64,000 nucleotides of DNA, from the NCBI RefSeq assembly GCF_022347785.1, contig NZ_JAKRGA010000003.1, forward strand, positions 434,001-498,000. Reading direction: 5' to 3'. The position numbers and the translations under genes were made by a program. Below the pieces are notes generated by a model, which did no database searches, was not told where the DNA came from, and saw only the letters and a program-made list of their open reading frames with translations. The stretch is from Psychrobium sp. MM17-31 (lineage in GTDB: Bacteria > Pseudomonadota > Gammaproteobacteria > Enterobacterales > Psychrobiaceae). Numbering within the stretch: position 1 is the first letter of the stretch; every line of letters begins with the position of its first letter. Shown here piece after piece: positions 1 to 8,112 of the stretch.

Positions 1-854
1 ATATTATCATCGAGGTAGTGGACGCGCGCATTCCTTATTCAAGCGAAAATCCATTTGCCAATGAATTGCGCGGTGATAAGCCATTAATTAAAGTACTCAA
101 CAAATGTGATTTGGCCAATGATGAAGTAGTTAACCAATGGCAAGAACATCTCAATAGCCAACAAGGTGTTTCCTCGCTGGCGATTACCGCTAATGAACCA
201 ACGCAAGTGACTAAAATTTTAGATTTGTGTCGTAAACTAGTACCACAGCGCGATGAAATGGGCAAAGACATTCGCGCGATGATTATGGGCATTCCTAACG
301 TTGGTAAGTCGACCATAATCAATATTCTTGCTGGTCGTGTTATTGCTAAGACGGGTAATGAACCTGCAGTAACTAAACGTCAACAGCGTATTAATCTTAA
401 AAATGGTATTGTGCTATGTGATACGCCTGGGATCTTATGGCCGAAAGTGCACAACGAGCACAGTGGCTATCGTTTAGCTATTACTGGTGCAATTAAAGAC
501 ACTGCGTTTGAATATGAAGACATTGCATCGTATGCAGCGGAGTATTTTCTTAAAGACTATCCAGAGATGATCAAAGAGCGTTATAAGCTTGGTGATTTAC
601 CGCATACCGATTGGGAGCTCATCGAAGATATCGGCCATGCCCGCGGTTTTAAGCGTGCTGGAGGCAGAGTCGATATGCATAAAACCTGTGAGATTTTATT
701 ACATGAATTCCGCTCAGGTACCATCGGCAAGATTTGTTTAGAAACGCCAGACATGGCAATAGCAGAGCAAATAATCGTCGATGAAAAATTAGCGCAAGAG
801 GCGCTTGAAGGGAAAACGAAAAAGAAGAAACCTAAGAAAAAACGCCGTAGATAA
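1..854 (+). CDS. ylqF: Ribosome biogenesis GTPase YlqF/RbgA, 5'-truncated by the window edge
   Basis: Circularly permuted GTPase of the YlqF/RbgA family, which acts in late assembly of the large ribosomal subunit. The G motifs occur in permuted order: G4 NKCD, then G1 GIPNVGKST, then G3 DTPG. The C-terminus is a lysine/arginine-rich tail (KKKKPKKKRRR), suited to rRNA binding. The reading frame is open back to base 3, and the residues before the GTG at 18 (IIIEV) match the family, so the true start lies upstream of the window. The 18-20 GTG is internal. The stop overlaps a stem-loop that can terminate transcription in both directions. Confidence 0.9.
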   Translation, partial: IIIEVVDARIPYSSENPFANELRGDKPLIKVLNKCDLANDEVVNQWQEHLNSQQGVSSLAITANEPTQVTKILDLCRKLVPQRDEMGKDIRAMIMGIPNVGKSTIINILAGRVIAKTGNEPAVTKRQQRINLKNGIVLCDTPGILWPKVHNEHSGYRLAITGAIKDTAFEYEDIASYAAEYFLKDYPEMIKERYKLGDLPHTDWELIEDIGHARGFKRAGGRVDMHKTCEILLHEFRSGTIGKICLETPDMAIAEQIIVDEKLAQEALEGKTKKKKPKKKRRR

Positions 855-862
855 CGGCGTTT
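840..862. terminator. Bidirectional intrinsic terminator between ylqF and the GGDEF-EAL gene
   Basis: A 9-bp perfect inverted repeat (aaacgccgt / acggcgttt) with a 5-base loop overlaps the ylqF stop codon. It is A-rich on the left and T-rich on the right, so it can serve both convergent genes. Confidence 0.7.
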
Positions 863-888
863 ACAAAACTGAAATTAAACAGAAAGTG

Positions 889-2973
889 TTAAGCCAATTC
901 CACTGTGCTATGAATTATTTCATCGATAGGAACTGGCTTTCCTAAGCCATAACCTTGGCCGTAGTTAATTCCCATTTCCTCTAATCGCTTGCGAATATCG
1001 TCATTTTCAACAAACTCGGCAATAGTTTCCATACCCATTACTTGGCCAACGTCGTTAATCGATTTTACCATCGCTTCGTCAATAGGATCTTCGAGCATGT
1101 CTTTAATAAACATGCCATCAATCTTTAACATATCGACTTTTAGGTTTTTCAAATAAGCAAAAGACGACAAGCCACTACCAAAATCATCGAGTGCGAATTT
1201 ACAACCGTAAGCGTTTAACGCGCTAATAAAGAGCTTTGCGTGCGTCAAATTGGCAATGGCGGCGGTTTCGGTGATTTCAAATGATAACTTTGACGCTTCC
1301 ACCTTATTGGCTTTTATAGCGCTAATGATGTGTTGCAATAACATTTCGTTACTAAGTGACAAGCCAGAAAGGTTAATGGAAATATGGTCAATGTGATTAA
1401 TGTCATCGTGATGCTGACATAGCCATGCAAGGGTATTGTCAATAACCCATTTATCAATGCGGTGCGATAAATCAAAACGCTCTGCGGCGGGTAAAAATAA
1501 GCCCGGCGGTATCAAGTTGCCAGACTCATCGATCATTCGCACTAGAATTTCATAGCTAATTTTATCATGAGTTTGCAATGGCACTATTGGCTGGGCGAAC
1601 AATGCTAAGCGATCATTTTCTAAAGCACCGTTAATCTTAGTAGCCCAATAAGTATCGTCCTTGCGCTGTGCTAGTACCTTATCGTCTTCTTGATAGACAT
1701 GATAGCGATTGCGCCCAGCTTCTTTTGCCGCATAACATGCGCTATCTACCTGTTTTAGTGCTTCAACATAATTGTTGTGATGTCGTGTGATTTCCGTGAC
1801 ACCAATACTAATACCGAGTTTAAAAACGTGTTCATTCCAGCGAAAACGAAAGTCCTCTACCAATTTAATGAGCATTTCACAAATTAGCTTTGCTTGAGAG
1901 ACATCTGTGGCGATAAGTAACAATGCGAACTCATCTCCGCCAATACGAGCTAAAGTATCGCTTGATGCACAATGTCGATTAAAAAGTACTGAGATTTGTC
2001 TAAGCAATTCGTCGCCTGCTACGTGGCCACAAGTATCATTGATAAGTTTGAATTGGTCGATATCGATAAAACACAATACATGTGTTTCATCCCCCTGTTC
2101 ATTATCCTCCACCGTTGTACGTAAAATACTTTCAAATTCTTGTCGATTTATTAGGCCAGTTAAAGAATCGTGCGCCGCTTGATAACTAAATTTTCGTGAC
2201 ATATTGCGAAACTGAGTCACATCATCTTGCATGGCCACATAATGGGTAATTACATTATTTCTATCTATCAACGGATAAATATGCTCGTTGGCCCAATACT
2301 TTTCACCGCCTTTCTTCAAATTACAACGTTCGCCAACCCATTCACGATGTTGTTCAAGCATGCGCCAAATATTCTCTTCTATAGATTCATTTGAGGACAA
2401 GCGACCAAGACTAAAATAAGGGCGACCGATGCAGTCATAACTTTCAAAATCGGTGATTTCAGAAAATTTCGGATTGACGTATTCAATAATGCCTAGGGCA
2501 TCGGTAATAACTACGGCACTAGGACTATGACGCACTGCGAGTGAAAAGATAGATAACTCTTGCGTGCGATTGCGCAGCAATTTCTCGCGATTGACCGAAT
2601 CGGTGACATCTTGAACTTGAAATAGTGCATAACGTCGATTGTCAAAACTAACGGATTTAACATAACAGGTTTGCTCCATCAACGTGTCTTTTTTATGAGA
2701 TTTTGTATAAAGCGGGAATAACCTTGGATGCAATGCGCTAGAGAGAATAGATGACATACCATAGGATGTTGCATGTTCTATGGCCCTTTTTATTGTAATT
2801 TCATTATTTAATTCAAAACAATCAAATAAATTTGTGCCAATGAGAGACGACTCATCTTTTTTAGAATGCTTAACAAACCATTGATTTACATCGATAATAG
2901 AACCAGAGCCATCTATCACTAACAGTCCGCAGTTAGTGTTATCAAAAACAATATCCGAGAGTAACTTTTGCAT
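889..2973 (-). CDS. PAS-GGDEF-EAL cyclic-di-GMP enzyme
   Basis: 694-aa soluble c-di-GMP signalling protein. Two PAS-like regions (about 10-125 and 145-255) precede a GGDEF domain (265-430, intact GGDEF at 345-349) and an EAL domain (445-690). The inhibitory I-site RxxD before GGDEF is lost (ASSD). The EAL signature reads EIL (475-477), but the other metal and catalytic positions are present: NLSG, the FEITE motif, DDFGSG at 596-601, the lysine of LKID, and GQGYG. Phosphodiesterase activity therefore looks possible and cyclase activity cannot be excluded. It is the last gene of a unit with the CheC-like and response-regulator genes (17-bp gap to cheC), which ties it to chemosensory signalling. 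No transmembrane segment is visible. Confidence 0.85.
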   Translation of the reverse strand: MQKLLSDIVFDNTNCGLLVIDGSGSIIDVNQWFVKHSKKDESSLIGTNLFDCFELNNEITIKRAIEHATSYGMSSILSSALHPRLFPLYTKSHKKDTLMEQTCYVKSVSFDNRRYALFQVQDVTDSVNREKLLRNRTQELSIFSLAVRHSPSAVVITDALGIIEYVNPKFSEITDFESYDCIGRPYFSLGRLSSNESIEENIWRMLEQHREWVGERCNLKKGGEKYWANEHIYPLIDRNNVITHYVAMQDDVTQFRNMSRKFSYQAAHDSLTGLINRQEFESILRTTVEDNEQGDETHVLCFIDIDQFKLINDTCGHVAGDELLRQISVLFNRHCASSDTLARIGGDEFALLLIATDVSQAKLICEMLIKLVEDFRFRWNEHVFKLGISIGVTEITRHHNNYVEALKQVDSACYAAKEAGRNRYHVYQEDDKVLAQRKDDTYWATKINGALENDRLALFAQPIVPLQTHDKISYEILVRMIDESGNLIPPGLFLPAAERFDLSHRIDKWVIDNTLAWLCQHHDDINHIDHISINLSGLSLSNEMLLQHIISAIKANKVEASKLSFEITETAAIANLTHAKLFISALNAYGCKFALDDFGSGLSSFAYLKNLKVDMLKIDGMFIKDMLEDPIDEAMVKSINDVGQVMGMETIAEFVENDDIRKRLEEMGINYGQGYGLGKPVPIDEIIHSTVELA

Positions 2974-2990
2974 AGTCCGTTAGCTCCAGT

Positions 2991-3614
2991 TTATACGTAA
3001 AGCGTCGAAAACCGCTCTAGTTCGGTAATAAGGCGTTTTATGGACTCACTTGCCATTATAAGGCTCACCTGTCCTTTAACCTCTTTGCTAGTCAAGCTAA
3101 ATGACATTGATAGTGTTAAGACCATAGGCTCTTCGCCGATATGCATCCGCTCAACATCAAATACATCACCAATATCGCCAGAAATTAACTCAGGTACACT
3201 GCTAGTTAGCTCACATTCGAGCACATCGGCAATACAGCCAAAACAGGCATTTAGAATAATATTCGACACTTCTTTTAGTGCTTCTTGCTCTAACTCTCCA
3301 AGTTCACTTCCCCAATTGCCCTCGCCTAAAATACTGCGCACTAATTCCAAGCTTGACTCATCATTAAAAAACAAAAATGCGTTACCGGAGAACTGACCGT
3401 CAAAACACTGCTCAACGGCATTAACATGGCCAGGAGAAATACACTGAAATAGCTCAAGTGCCGTGTTAAAATCCACCGCCTTTAACGAAGGAACGGTGAG
3501 TAACACCTCATCCCCCATCATTTCGCTAAATGAAACTGCGGCCCTGCCCATACCAATATTGAACAGTTCGCATAACGTATCGCAATAATCTTCGGTAAAG
3601 ATATCTGATGTCAT
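2991..3614 (-). CDS. cheC: CheC-type response-regulator phosphatase
   Basis: 207-aa CheC/CheX-family protein, expected to dephosphorylate a CheY-type receiver. Both CheC signature helices are present with catalytic-type E-x-x-N pairs: E16/N19 in CELFNIGMGRAA and E115/N118 in LKEVSNIILN. Two active helices are typical of CheC, whereas FliY/FliN-like relatives differ. The start ATG overlaps the stop of the upstream response regulator by one base (TAATG), implying translational coupling and suggesting that this receiver is its substrate. CheC is uncommon in gammaproteobacterial chemotaxis operons, where CheZ usually does this job. An adaptor role without catalysis is the main alternative. Confidence 0.8.
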   Translation of the reverse strand: MTSDIFTEDYCDTLCELFNIGMGRAAVSFSEMMGDEVLLTVPSLKAVDFNTALELFQCISPGHVNAVEQCFDGQFSGNAFLFFNDESSLELVRSILGEGNWGSELGELEQEALKEVSNIILNACFGCIADVLECELTSSVPELISGDIGDVFDVERMHIGEEPMVLTLSMSFSLTSKEVKGQVSLIMASESIKRLITELERFSTLYV

Positions 3615-3982
3615 TACAAGCCTCCATCCGCGGTAAACTTAAGGATCATTTCTTCATTAATCGGCTTACCATAGAACGTCGCCCCTAAATCTTCGAATCG
3701 CTGTTTGACAACAGCTTGAATATTGGCTGTAAAAATCCCAATGTGGGCATGTGGCTGTAATTCATTAATTTTAGGAAGAATATCGTAACCAGTGCCATCA
3801 GGCATGTTATGGTCGAGGGAAATGTAGTCAAAAGATGCACTATCTACCCGCTCAAGTGCTTCTTTTGCTGTGGCTGCTTCGCTAATAGACCAATCGCTGT
3901 GGTGAGTTTTGATCATCTTAACGATCATCATGCGGGTTAAGCGACTATCATCGACAACTAAAACTGATTTTGGCTTTGCCAT
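3614..3982 (-). CDS. Single-domain CheY-like response regulator
   Basis: 122-aa stand-alone receiver domain. All canonical residues are visible: the acidic pair D11/D12, phospho-acceptor D57 (SLDHNMPDG), switch T85 (IFTAN) and K106 (GKPI). It has no output domain, so it must act by protein contact. It is translationally coupled to the following cheC and lies divergent from a lone cheW. It is only distantly similar to the CheY of the main operon (15684-16046), so it probably has a different target. A good Shine-Dalgarno (ggagag) precedes the ATG. Confidence 0.87.
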   Translation of the reverse strand: MAKPKSVLVVDDSRLTRMMIVKMIKTHHSDWSISEAATAKEALERVDSASFDYISLDHNMPDGTGYDILPKINELQPHAHIGIFTANIQAVVKQRFEDLGATFYGKPINEEMILKFTADGGL

Positions 3983-4233
3983 TTCTCTCTCCTTTGAGAC
4001 TCACATTCTTTGAATGAGCCGATTACTGACCAACCGACTTACCGCTTATCAAAACTAGTGGCCTAGTTCCTTGAGCATGGTTTAGCTCCCCTTGAGGAGG
4101 ATTTAATTAATATAATAGACAGAAAATTTTGATAAAAACAATACTAAATGTTGAGATTTATCTCGATTTCGTGCTTCAATAGATTTAATGCTTTTCGCAA
4201 GTATACCCGTCACAATTTTATGGAACTCGCAGT
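3983..4233. other. Divergent intergenic region with paired repeats, possible operator
   Basis: No gene is seen between the response-regulator unit and the plus-strand cheW. The region holds an inverted repeat AACTAG-tggc-CTAGTT at 4053-4068, and the heptamer CCTTGAG twice in direct orientation at 4069-4075 and 4090-4096, exactly 21 bp apart. I cannot name a regulator. No convincing sigma-28 promoter or c-di-GMP riboswitch was found. Confidence 0.3.
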
Positions 4234-4734
4234 ATGAATATGGATACAAATCACAGCAACTGGATGCAGTCTAATACTGAGCAAATCCTCACTTTTTCCC
4301 TAAATAACGAAGAGTTCGGCGTTAATATACTGATGGTTAATGAGATCAGGGAATGGAGCAATATCACAACTATTCCAGGCATTGCTAATTACGTCAAAGG
4401 CGTACTGCATCTGCGAGGAAACATTGTTCCCATCATTGATTTACGAGAAAAATTTGGTCTCGAGCCCATTCCTTATGGACCGACTACAGTTGTCATATTA
4501 CTCAATATTTCCTCTGGCGAAGAGCAAAGTGTGATAGGTATAGTGGTAGATGCAGTCTCTGACACACATGCTGTAGACAACAATGAGATAAGAGAAAAAC
4601 CGACTGTAGGTGGCTTTATCGACGTCGAATACATCGAAGGATTGGTGGAAGTTGACGAGCGTTTAGTCTTGCTATTAGACGTCAATAAATTGCTCACAGA
4701 AGGTCAGCTCAACGAATTAAAAGCGGCAATTTAA
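4234..4734 (+). CDS. cheW: CheW-like coupling protein (second copy)
   Basis: 166-aa CheW-domain scaffold protein linking receptors to CheA. The characteristic core is present: ILTFSLNNEEFGVNI near the start, KGVLHLRGNIVPIIDLREKFG in the middle and a C-terminal beta strand with LLLDVNKLL. It has the same length and layout as the CheW at 13066-13566, so the two are paralogues. It is the only plus-strand gene in the signalling region and is transcribed alone, divergent from the response regulator/CheC/GGDEF-EAL set and convergent with the phosphatase-kinase gene. It may be the adaptor for a different receptor subset. Confidence 0.88.
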   Translation: MNMDTNHSNWMQSNTEQILTFSLNNEEFGVNILMVNEIREWSNITTIPGIANYVKGVLHLRGNIVPIIDLREKFGLEPIPYGPTTVVILLNISSGEEQSVIGIVVDAVSDTHAVDNNEIREKPTVGGFIDVEYIEGLVEVDERLVLLLDVNKLLTEGQLNELKAAI

Positions 4735-4787
4735 CGTCTTTTTTATCAAAATCAGCGTCGCAACGGACTACGTAACCTGAATTAGGG

Positions 4788-6509
4788 TTATTTATTCCAA
4801 GTATAAATGGCTTTTACAGCGCTGCCATCTTCATGGTAACTAAGCTTTTGACATAACTCAGTAACCAGTTTGATACCTCGACCACTAAATTCATTCTGAG
4901 CTAATTCTATTTCGTCGTGCTCTTCGACCCAAGGGGTAAATTCAAAGCCGGTTCCAGAGTCAATCATCATTATATCAAGCGTTCCACCTTGCTCTGTCCC
5001 CGTATATTCGAGCTTAATTTTAATATAACCCTTGCCTAGATCAGCCAAGCGCTCTTCTTTCTTTTGAAAATACTGGGCAAATCCCTCTGGAGAGCTCTTT
5101 AAACTCGAATCGAGATCTAACACACCATGATCTAGCGCGTTGACATAAAGTTCTGTTAACACGGTATAGAGGCCATGCCATTGATCGCCAGGCCCTTCCA
5201 TTTCGGTAATTTGATTGATAATAATTGGTATAGGATTTACGGTAGCAAGCTTTTCACCCGTTAACGCCATTTGCCAAGACCAACTTCCGGCTTGTTCCGC
5301 CTCATAACCACTATTTAAAATGGCCTCTTTATCTGTTTCAGCTTGTAGATTAAGCATTTGATAAACAGACACATCACAATTGATGTCTACTAACGAAATA
5401 TCATCATCTTGAGGTAAATCTTCACAAAAAACTTCCAGCGCAGCAATGATATGGCCTTTGACATCGTTATCGACAAAGCCCTGCTGTGTCGCCTCGATTA
5501 AACGCTGCTCACCGAAAAAATCACCTTGGGCATTACGTGCTTCAACAATACCATCACTGTAAAGAATAATGCGATCGTCTTTGGTCAGGGGAATAACTTC
5601 GGGGCGAATATCTAGTAATAGATTGGCAGAAATGCCTAGCGGTGGATGAAATGAACCAATACGTTGTCGAAGTTCGCCTGTTTTAGAATCGAAGATAAAC
5701 GAATCTTCCATGCCTGCATTCCAAATGTAGGCAATTTGTTCGTTAACCGACAAGCTGACCATAGTCATTGCCAAAAACATATGTGTTGGCAGTAATTGAT
5801 GCATTTTACGGTTAATTTGTTTGATAATTTCTATCGGCGAATAACCTTTATCAGTCATCGCCCGAAATGTATCGGCCAAGGGTATTGCACCAATTGCCGA
5901 ACTCAAACCATGACCAGTAAAGTCACCCAGTAATACATTAATATCACCATTGGGGCAAAGCGCTGTTAACTGCACATCACCGCTAAAGGTTTCTGCTGAG
6001 CGTTTAAAAATATTTATGTGCTCTTGGGCCACATTGCCCTTTTCCACCACAGTACTAAAGAGCTGCTCTGCGAGCTCTTCGTCATTTTGCCGCTCAGCGG
6101 TTAGGGTATATAGCTTACTGTAGAGACTAGCAATGCGAAACATTGCATAGATTTTCGATCTAAAAATCGCCAATGAGAAAGGACGAAAAACAATATCATC
6201 AGCTCCGGCTTCGACACAGGTACTGATTTGTTCGTCATTGAGGTAGGTCGAAATCATCAAAACAGGTACAAACACATTACTCGCCAGCGCCTTGATTTGT
6301 CGGCAAGTTTCGATAGCACTCATACCTTCTGCATGAAAATCAATGAGTACTAAGTCAGGCTTATGTTGGTAGAATTTTACCAAGCCTTGCATACCATTTT
6401 GCGCTGTCGATACGTGAAAACCTTCCTCGCCAATGATCTGCGATAGGCGTTCAACGTTGTCTTGATTAGAGTCAATAATCAAGACGTCCCTGTTTTGAGC
6501 GAGCATCAT
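4788..6509 (-). CDS. crsR: REC-PP2C phosphatase-HATPase kinase partner-switch regulator (CrsR/HsbR-like)
   Basis: 573-aa three-domain regulator: receiver (about 8-125), SpoIIE/RsbU-type PP2C phosphatase (about 165-375, metal motif GDFTGHG and DDDISLVD) and RsbW-type HATPase kinase (about 425-573, N-box ELYVNALDHG, G1 DSGTGF, G2 GRGIKLV). This architecture matches CrsR of Shewanella oneidensis and HsbR of Pseudomonas aeruginosa, which dephosphorylate or phosphorylate a STAS antagonist to control a sigma or anti-sigma factor. The STAS partner is encoded 9 bp upstream. The receiver is atypical: phospho-acceptor D57 is present, but the acidic pair is D13-S14 and the invariant lysine is R109. It is the last gene of the long chemosensory operon. 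The start could be either of two adjacent ATGs. Confidence 0.85.
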   Translation of the reverse strand: MMLAQNRDVLIIDSNQDNVERLSQIIGEEGFHVSTAQNGMQGLVKFYQHKPDLVLIDFHAEGMSAIETCRQIKALASNVFVPVLMISTYLNDEQISTCVEAGADDIVFRPFSLAIFRSKIYAMFRIASLYSKLYTLTAERQNDEELAEQLFSTVVEKGNVAQEHINIFKRSAETFSGDVQLTALCPNGDINVLLGDFTGHGLSSAIGAIPLADTFRAMTDKGYSPIEIIKQINRKMHQLLPTHMFLAMTMVSLSVNEQIAYIWNAGMEDSFIFDSKTGELRQRIGSFHPPLGISANLLLDIRPEVIPLTKDDRIILYSDGIVEARNAQGDFFGEQRLIEATQQGFVDNDVKGHIIAALEVFCEDLPQDDDISLVDINCDVSVYQMLNLQAETDKEAILNSGYEAEQAGSWSWQMALTGEKLATVNPIPIIINQITEMEGPGDQWHGLYTVLTELYVNALDHGVLDLDSSLKSSPEGFAQYFQKKEERLADLGKGYIKIKLEYTGTEQGGTLDIMMIDSGTGFEFTPWVEEHDEIELAQNEFSGRGIKLVTELCQKLSYHEDGSAVKAIYTWNK

Positions 6510-6518
6510 TGGGTTCGC

Positions 6519-6827
6519 TTAGCGAACAATTTCCATTAAATGATGGAATTGAGCAATTTCTAACACCTTATTAATTGAATCGTTTGGACGTTCAATAATA
6601 ATCTTGCCCTTAATTTTGTCAGCGTGTTCTTTTAGCAACAACAGCATACCTAGCGCCGATGAGTCCATATAATTGGCGTTACTTAAATCTAATCTAAACT
6701 CTGTGCCAGGGGTGTTACATTCACAATAACTTTCTCTAAATAGTTTGTATTGTGAAAAATCAAAACGATCCGATACCGTAATCAATACATCTTTACTATT
6801 AGAAGATGTTGAACTAACAATTGGCAT
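6519..6827 (-). CDS. crsA: STAS anti-sigma-factor antagonist (CrsA/HsbA-like)
   Basis: 102-aa STAS-domain protein, the probable substrate of the adjacent phosphatase/kinase. The phospho-acceptor loop is DSSALG with Ser57 at the position of the phosphorylated serine of SpoIIAA/RsbV. In the known CrsR-CrsA and HsbR-HsbA pairs the dephosphorylated antagonist binds an anti-sigma partner (the kinase domain of CrsR, or FlgM). The 9-bp gap to the next gene indicates co-expression. A clear Shine-Dalgarno (aggag) precedes the ATG. Confidence 0.82.
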   Translation of the reverse strand: MPIVSSTSSNSKDVLITVSDRFDFSQYKLFRESYCECNTPGTEFRLDLSNANYMDSSALGMLLLLKEHADKIKGKIIIERPNDSINKVLEIAQFHHLMEIVR

Positions 6828-6855
6828 AATTACTCCTAAAATTTAATATTAGTTG

Positions 6856-8112
6856 CTAAAACAACTCGATTTCACCTTCGTCCATGGTCTCTTGTGACAC
6901 GGTACGGTGTTCACCAATACTGGTGGTATGTTTTCTCACTGTTTGACAAACAGCATTTATTTTATCGACTTTTTCATATATCGATGATTGGCTATTACCA
7001 ACATCGTGAAGCTCTTGACTCAATGCGTCGAACTGCTCGATGTTGGTTGATATCGACGCCAACGCCTGCGAAGTCATGTCTTCAAACTGCAAGGATCTCA
7101 CCGCATTACCAACGGCAACGTCCATTTCGTCGCTCATTGCAGTTAGCTCGACAATACTTTCTTCCATGTTACGGCTAATCAGTCCCATTTTTCCAGTCAT
7201 TTCGTTAATTTTTGATTGGGTTTCAAAAGTTTGCGACATATCAGCCGAAGCCATTTCTTCTACGCCACTGCGCAGCGACTCAATAGTTATCTTAGCGCCA
7301 CTGATTTTACCGCGAATTTGTTCGTTGAGCTCAGAAGAACTAATCGACAAGGATCTAACTTCATCGGCCACCACGGCAAAACCTCTGCCGACTTCACCAG
7401 CACGCGCCGCTTCAATACTTGCGTTTAGCGCTAATAAATTCGTTCGGTTTGCCAATCCCTCAACATTGTGTAACAAGCTGAAAATACTATCTACTTGCTC
7501 CACCATGTTGTCAATATGACTTAAGGTTTTTAAGCTTTGTTTTGAATTATTTACTACAACTTGGACGAACTCATTGGTCAACCTTGAAGACTCATCTAAA
7601 AATTCGTGCATCGATAATTCGTTCGGATCTCGACTGGTAATTTCCAACGGCTCTTCTTCACCTTCTTCTGATTCTGATTTTTGATGAACGAGTGATGATA
7701 ATAACTGGTGCTGGCGGTCACTAATGGCTTTCATGTTGTGAAAAGAGTCACTCATTCCGACAACGGCTTCACTCAATAATCCGGAAGTTCGTGTTATTTC
7801 GTTACCAATAACTTGGCGCTCACATGAAAATGTTTGTTCCAATTCCCCAAACATTTCACTTAACTTATTGTCAACATCACGTCTTTTACTGCGGCTTCTT
7901 TGTTTCTTCGGAATATTAGCATTAATCGGATGACTGTCTCGAGCCTCGCTCAATTGTGCTTGAAATTGCTGATACTGGATAACGCTCAGCCCCACAATTA
8001 CTAGGCATAGGCCGAGTGAAATCCATATCGGCCAAGCGATGAGAATTGAGCCCGCAATAGCGGCTATGAGTAATATCTGACCAATGAGTATGTATCTACT
8101 ATGTCGATTCAT
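6856..8112 (-). CDS. Short membrane methyl-accepting chemotaxis protein without ligand domain
   Basis: 418-aa chemoreceptor. Two closely spaced hydrophobic segments (about 8-50) form an N-terminal hairpin with almost no periplasmic loop, so there is no classical ligand-binding domain. The rest is cytoplasmic, ending in the signalling domain with the hairpin tip [24 protein letters not shown]. The tip departs slightly from the usual [12 protein letters not shown]. The protein ends in the acidic tail GEIELF. Its start overlaps the end of cheB by 14 bp, so translation is coupled. It probably senses through the membrane or a partner protein. A receptor-like adaptor specific to this array is an alternative. 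Confidence 0.85.
   Translation of the reverse strand: MNRHSRYILIGQILLIAAIAGSILIAWPIWISLGLCLVIVGLSVIQYQQFQAQLSEARDSHPINANIPKKQRSRSKRRDVDNKLSEMFGELEQTFSCERQVIGNEITRTSGLLSEAVVGMSDSFHNMKAISDRQHQLLSSLVHQKSESEEGEEEPLEITSRDPNELSMHEFLDESSRLTNEFVQVVVNNSKQSLKTLSHIDNMVEQVDSIFSLLHNVEGLANRTNLLALNASIEAARAGEVGRGFAVVADEVRSLSISSSELNEQIRGKISGAKITIESLRSGVEEMASADMSQTFETQSKINEMTGKMGLISRNMEESIVELTAMSDEMDVAVGNAVRSLQFEDMTSQALASISTNIEQFDALSQELHDVGNSQSSIYEKVDKINAVCQTVRKHTTSIGEHRTVSQETMDEGEIELF

Noticed and set aside
4017-4024. GCCGATTA resembling a sigma-28 -10 element
   Set aside because: There is no matching TAAA-type -35 at 11 bp upstream.
3983-4233. Possible c-di-GMP (GEMM) riboswitch near the c-di-GMP gene set
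   Set aside because: The conserved GEMM core sequences are not present on either strand.
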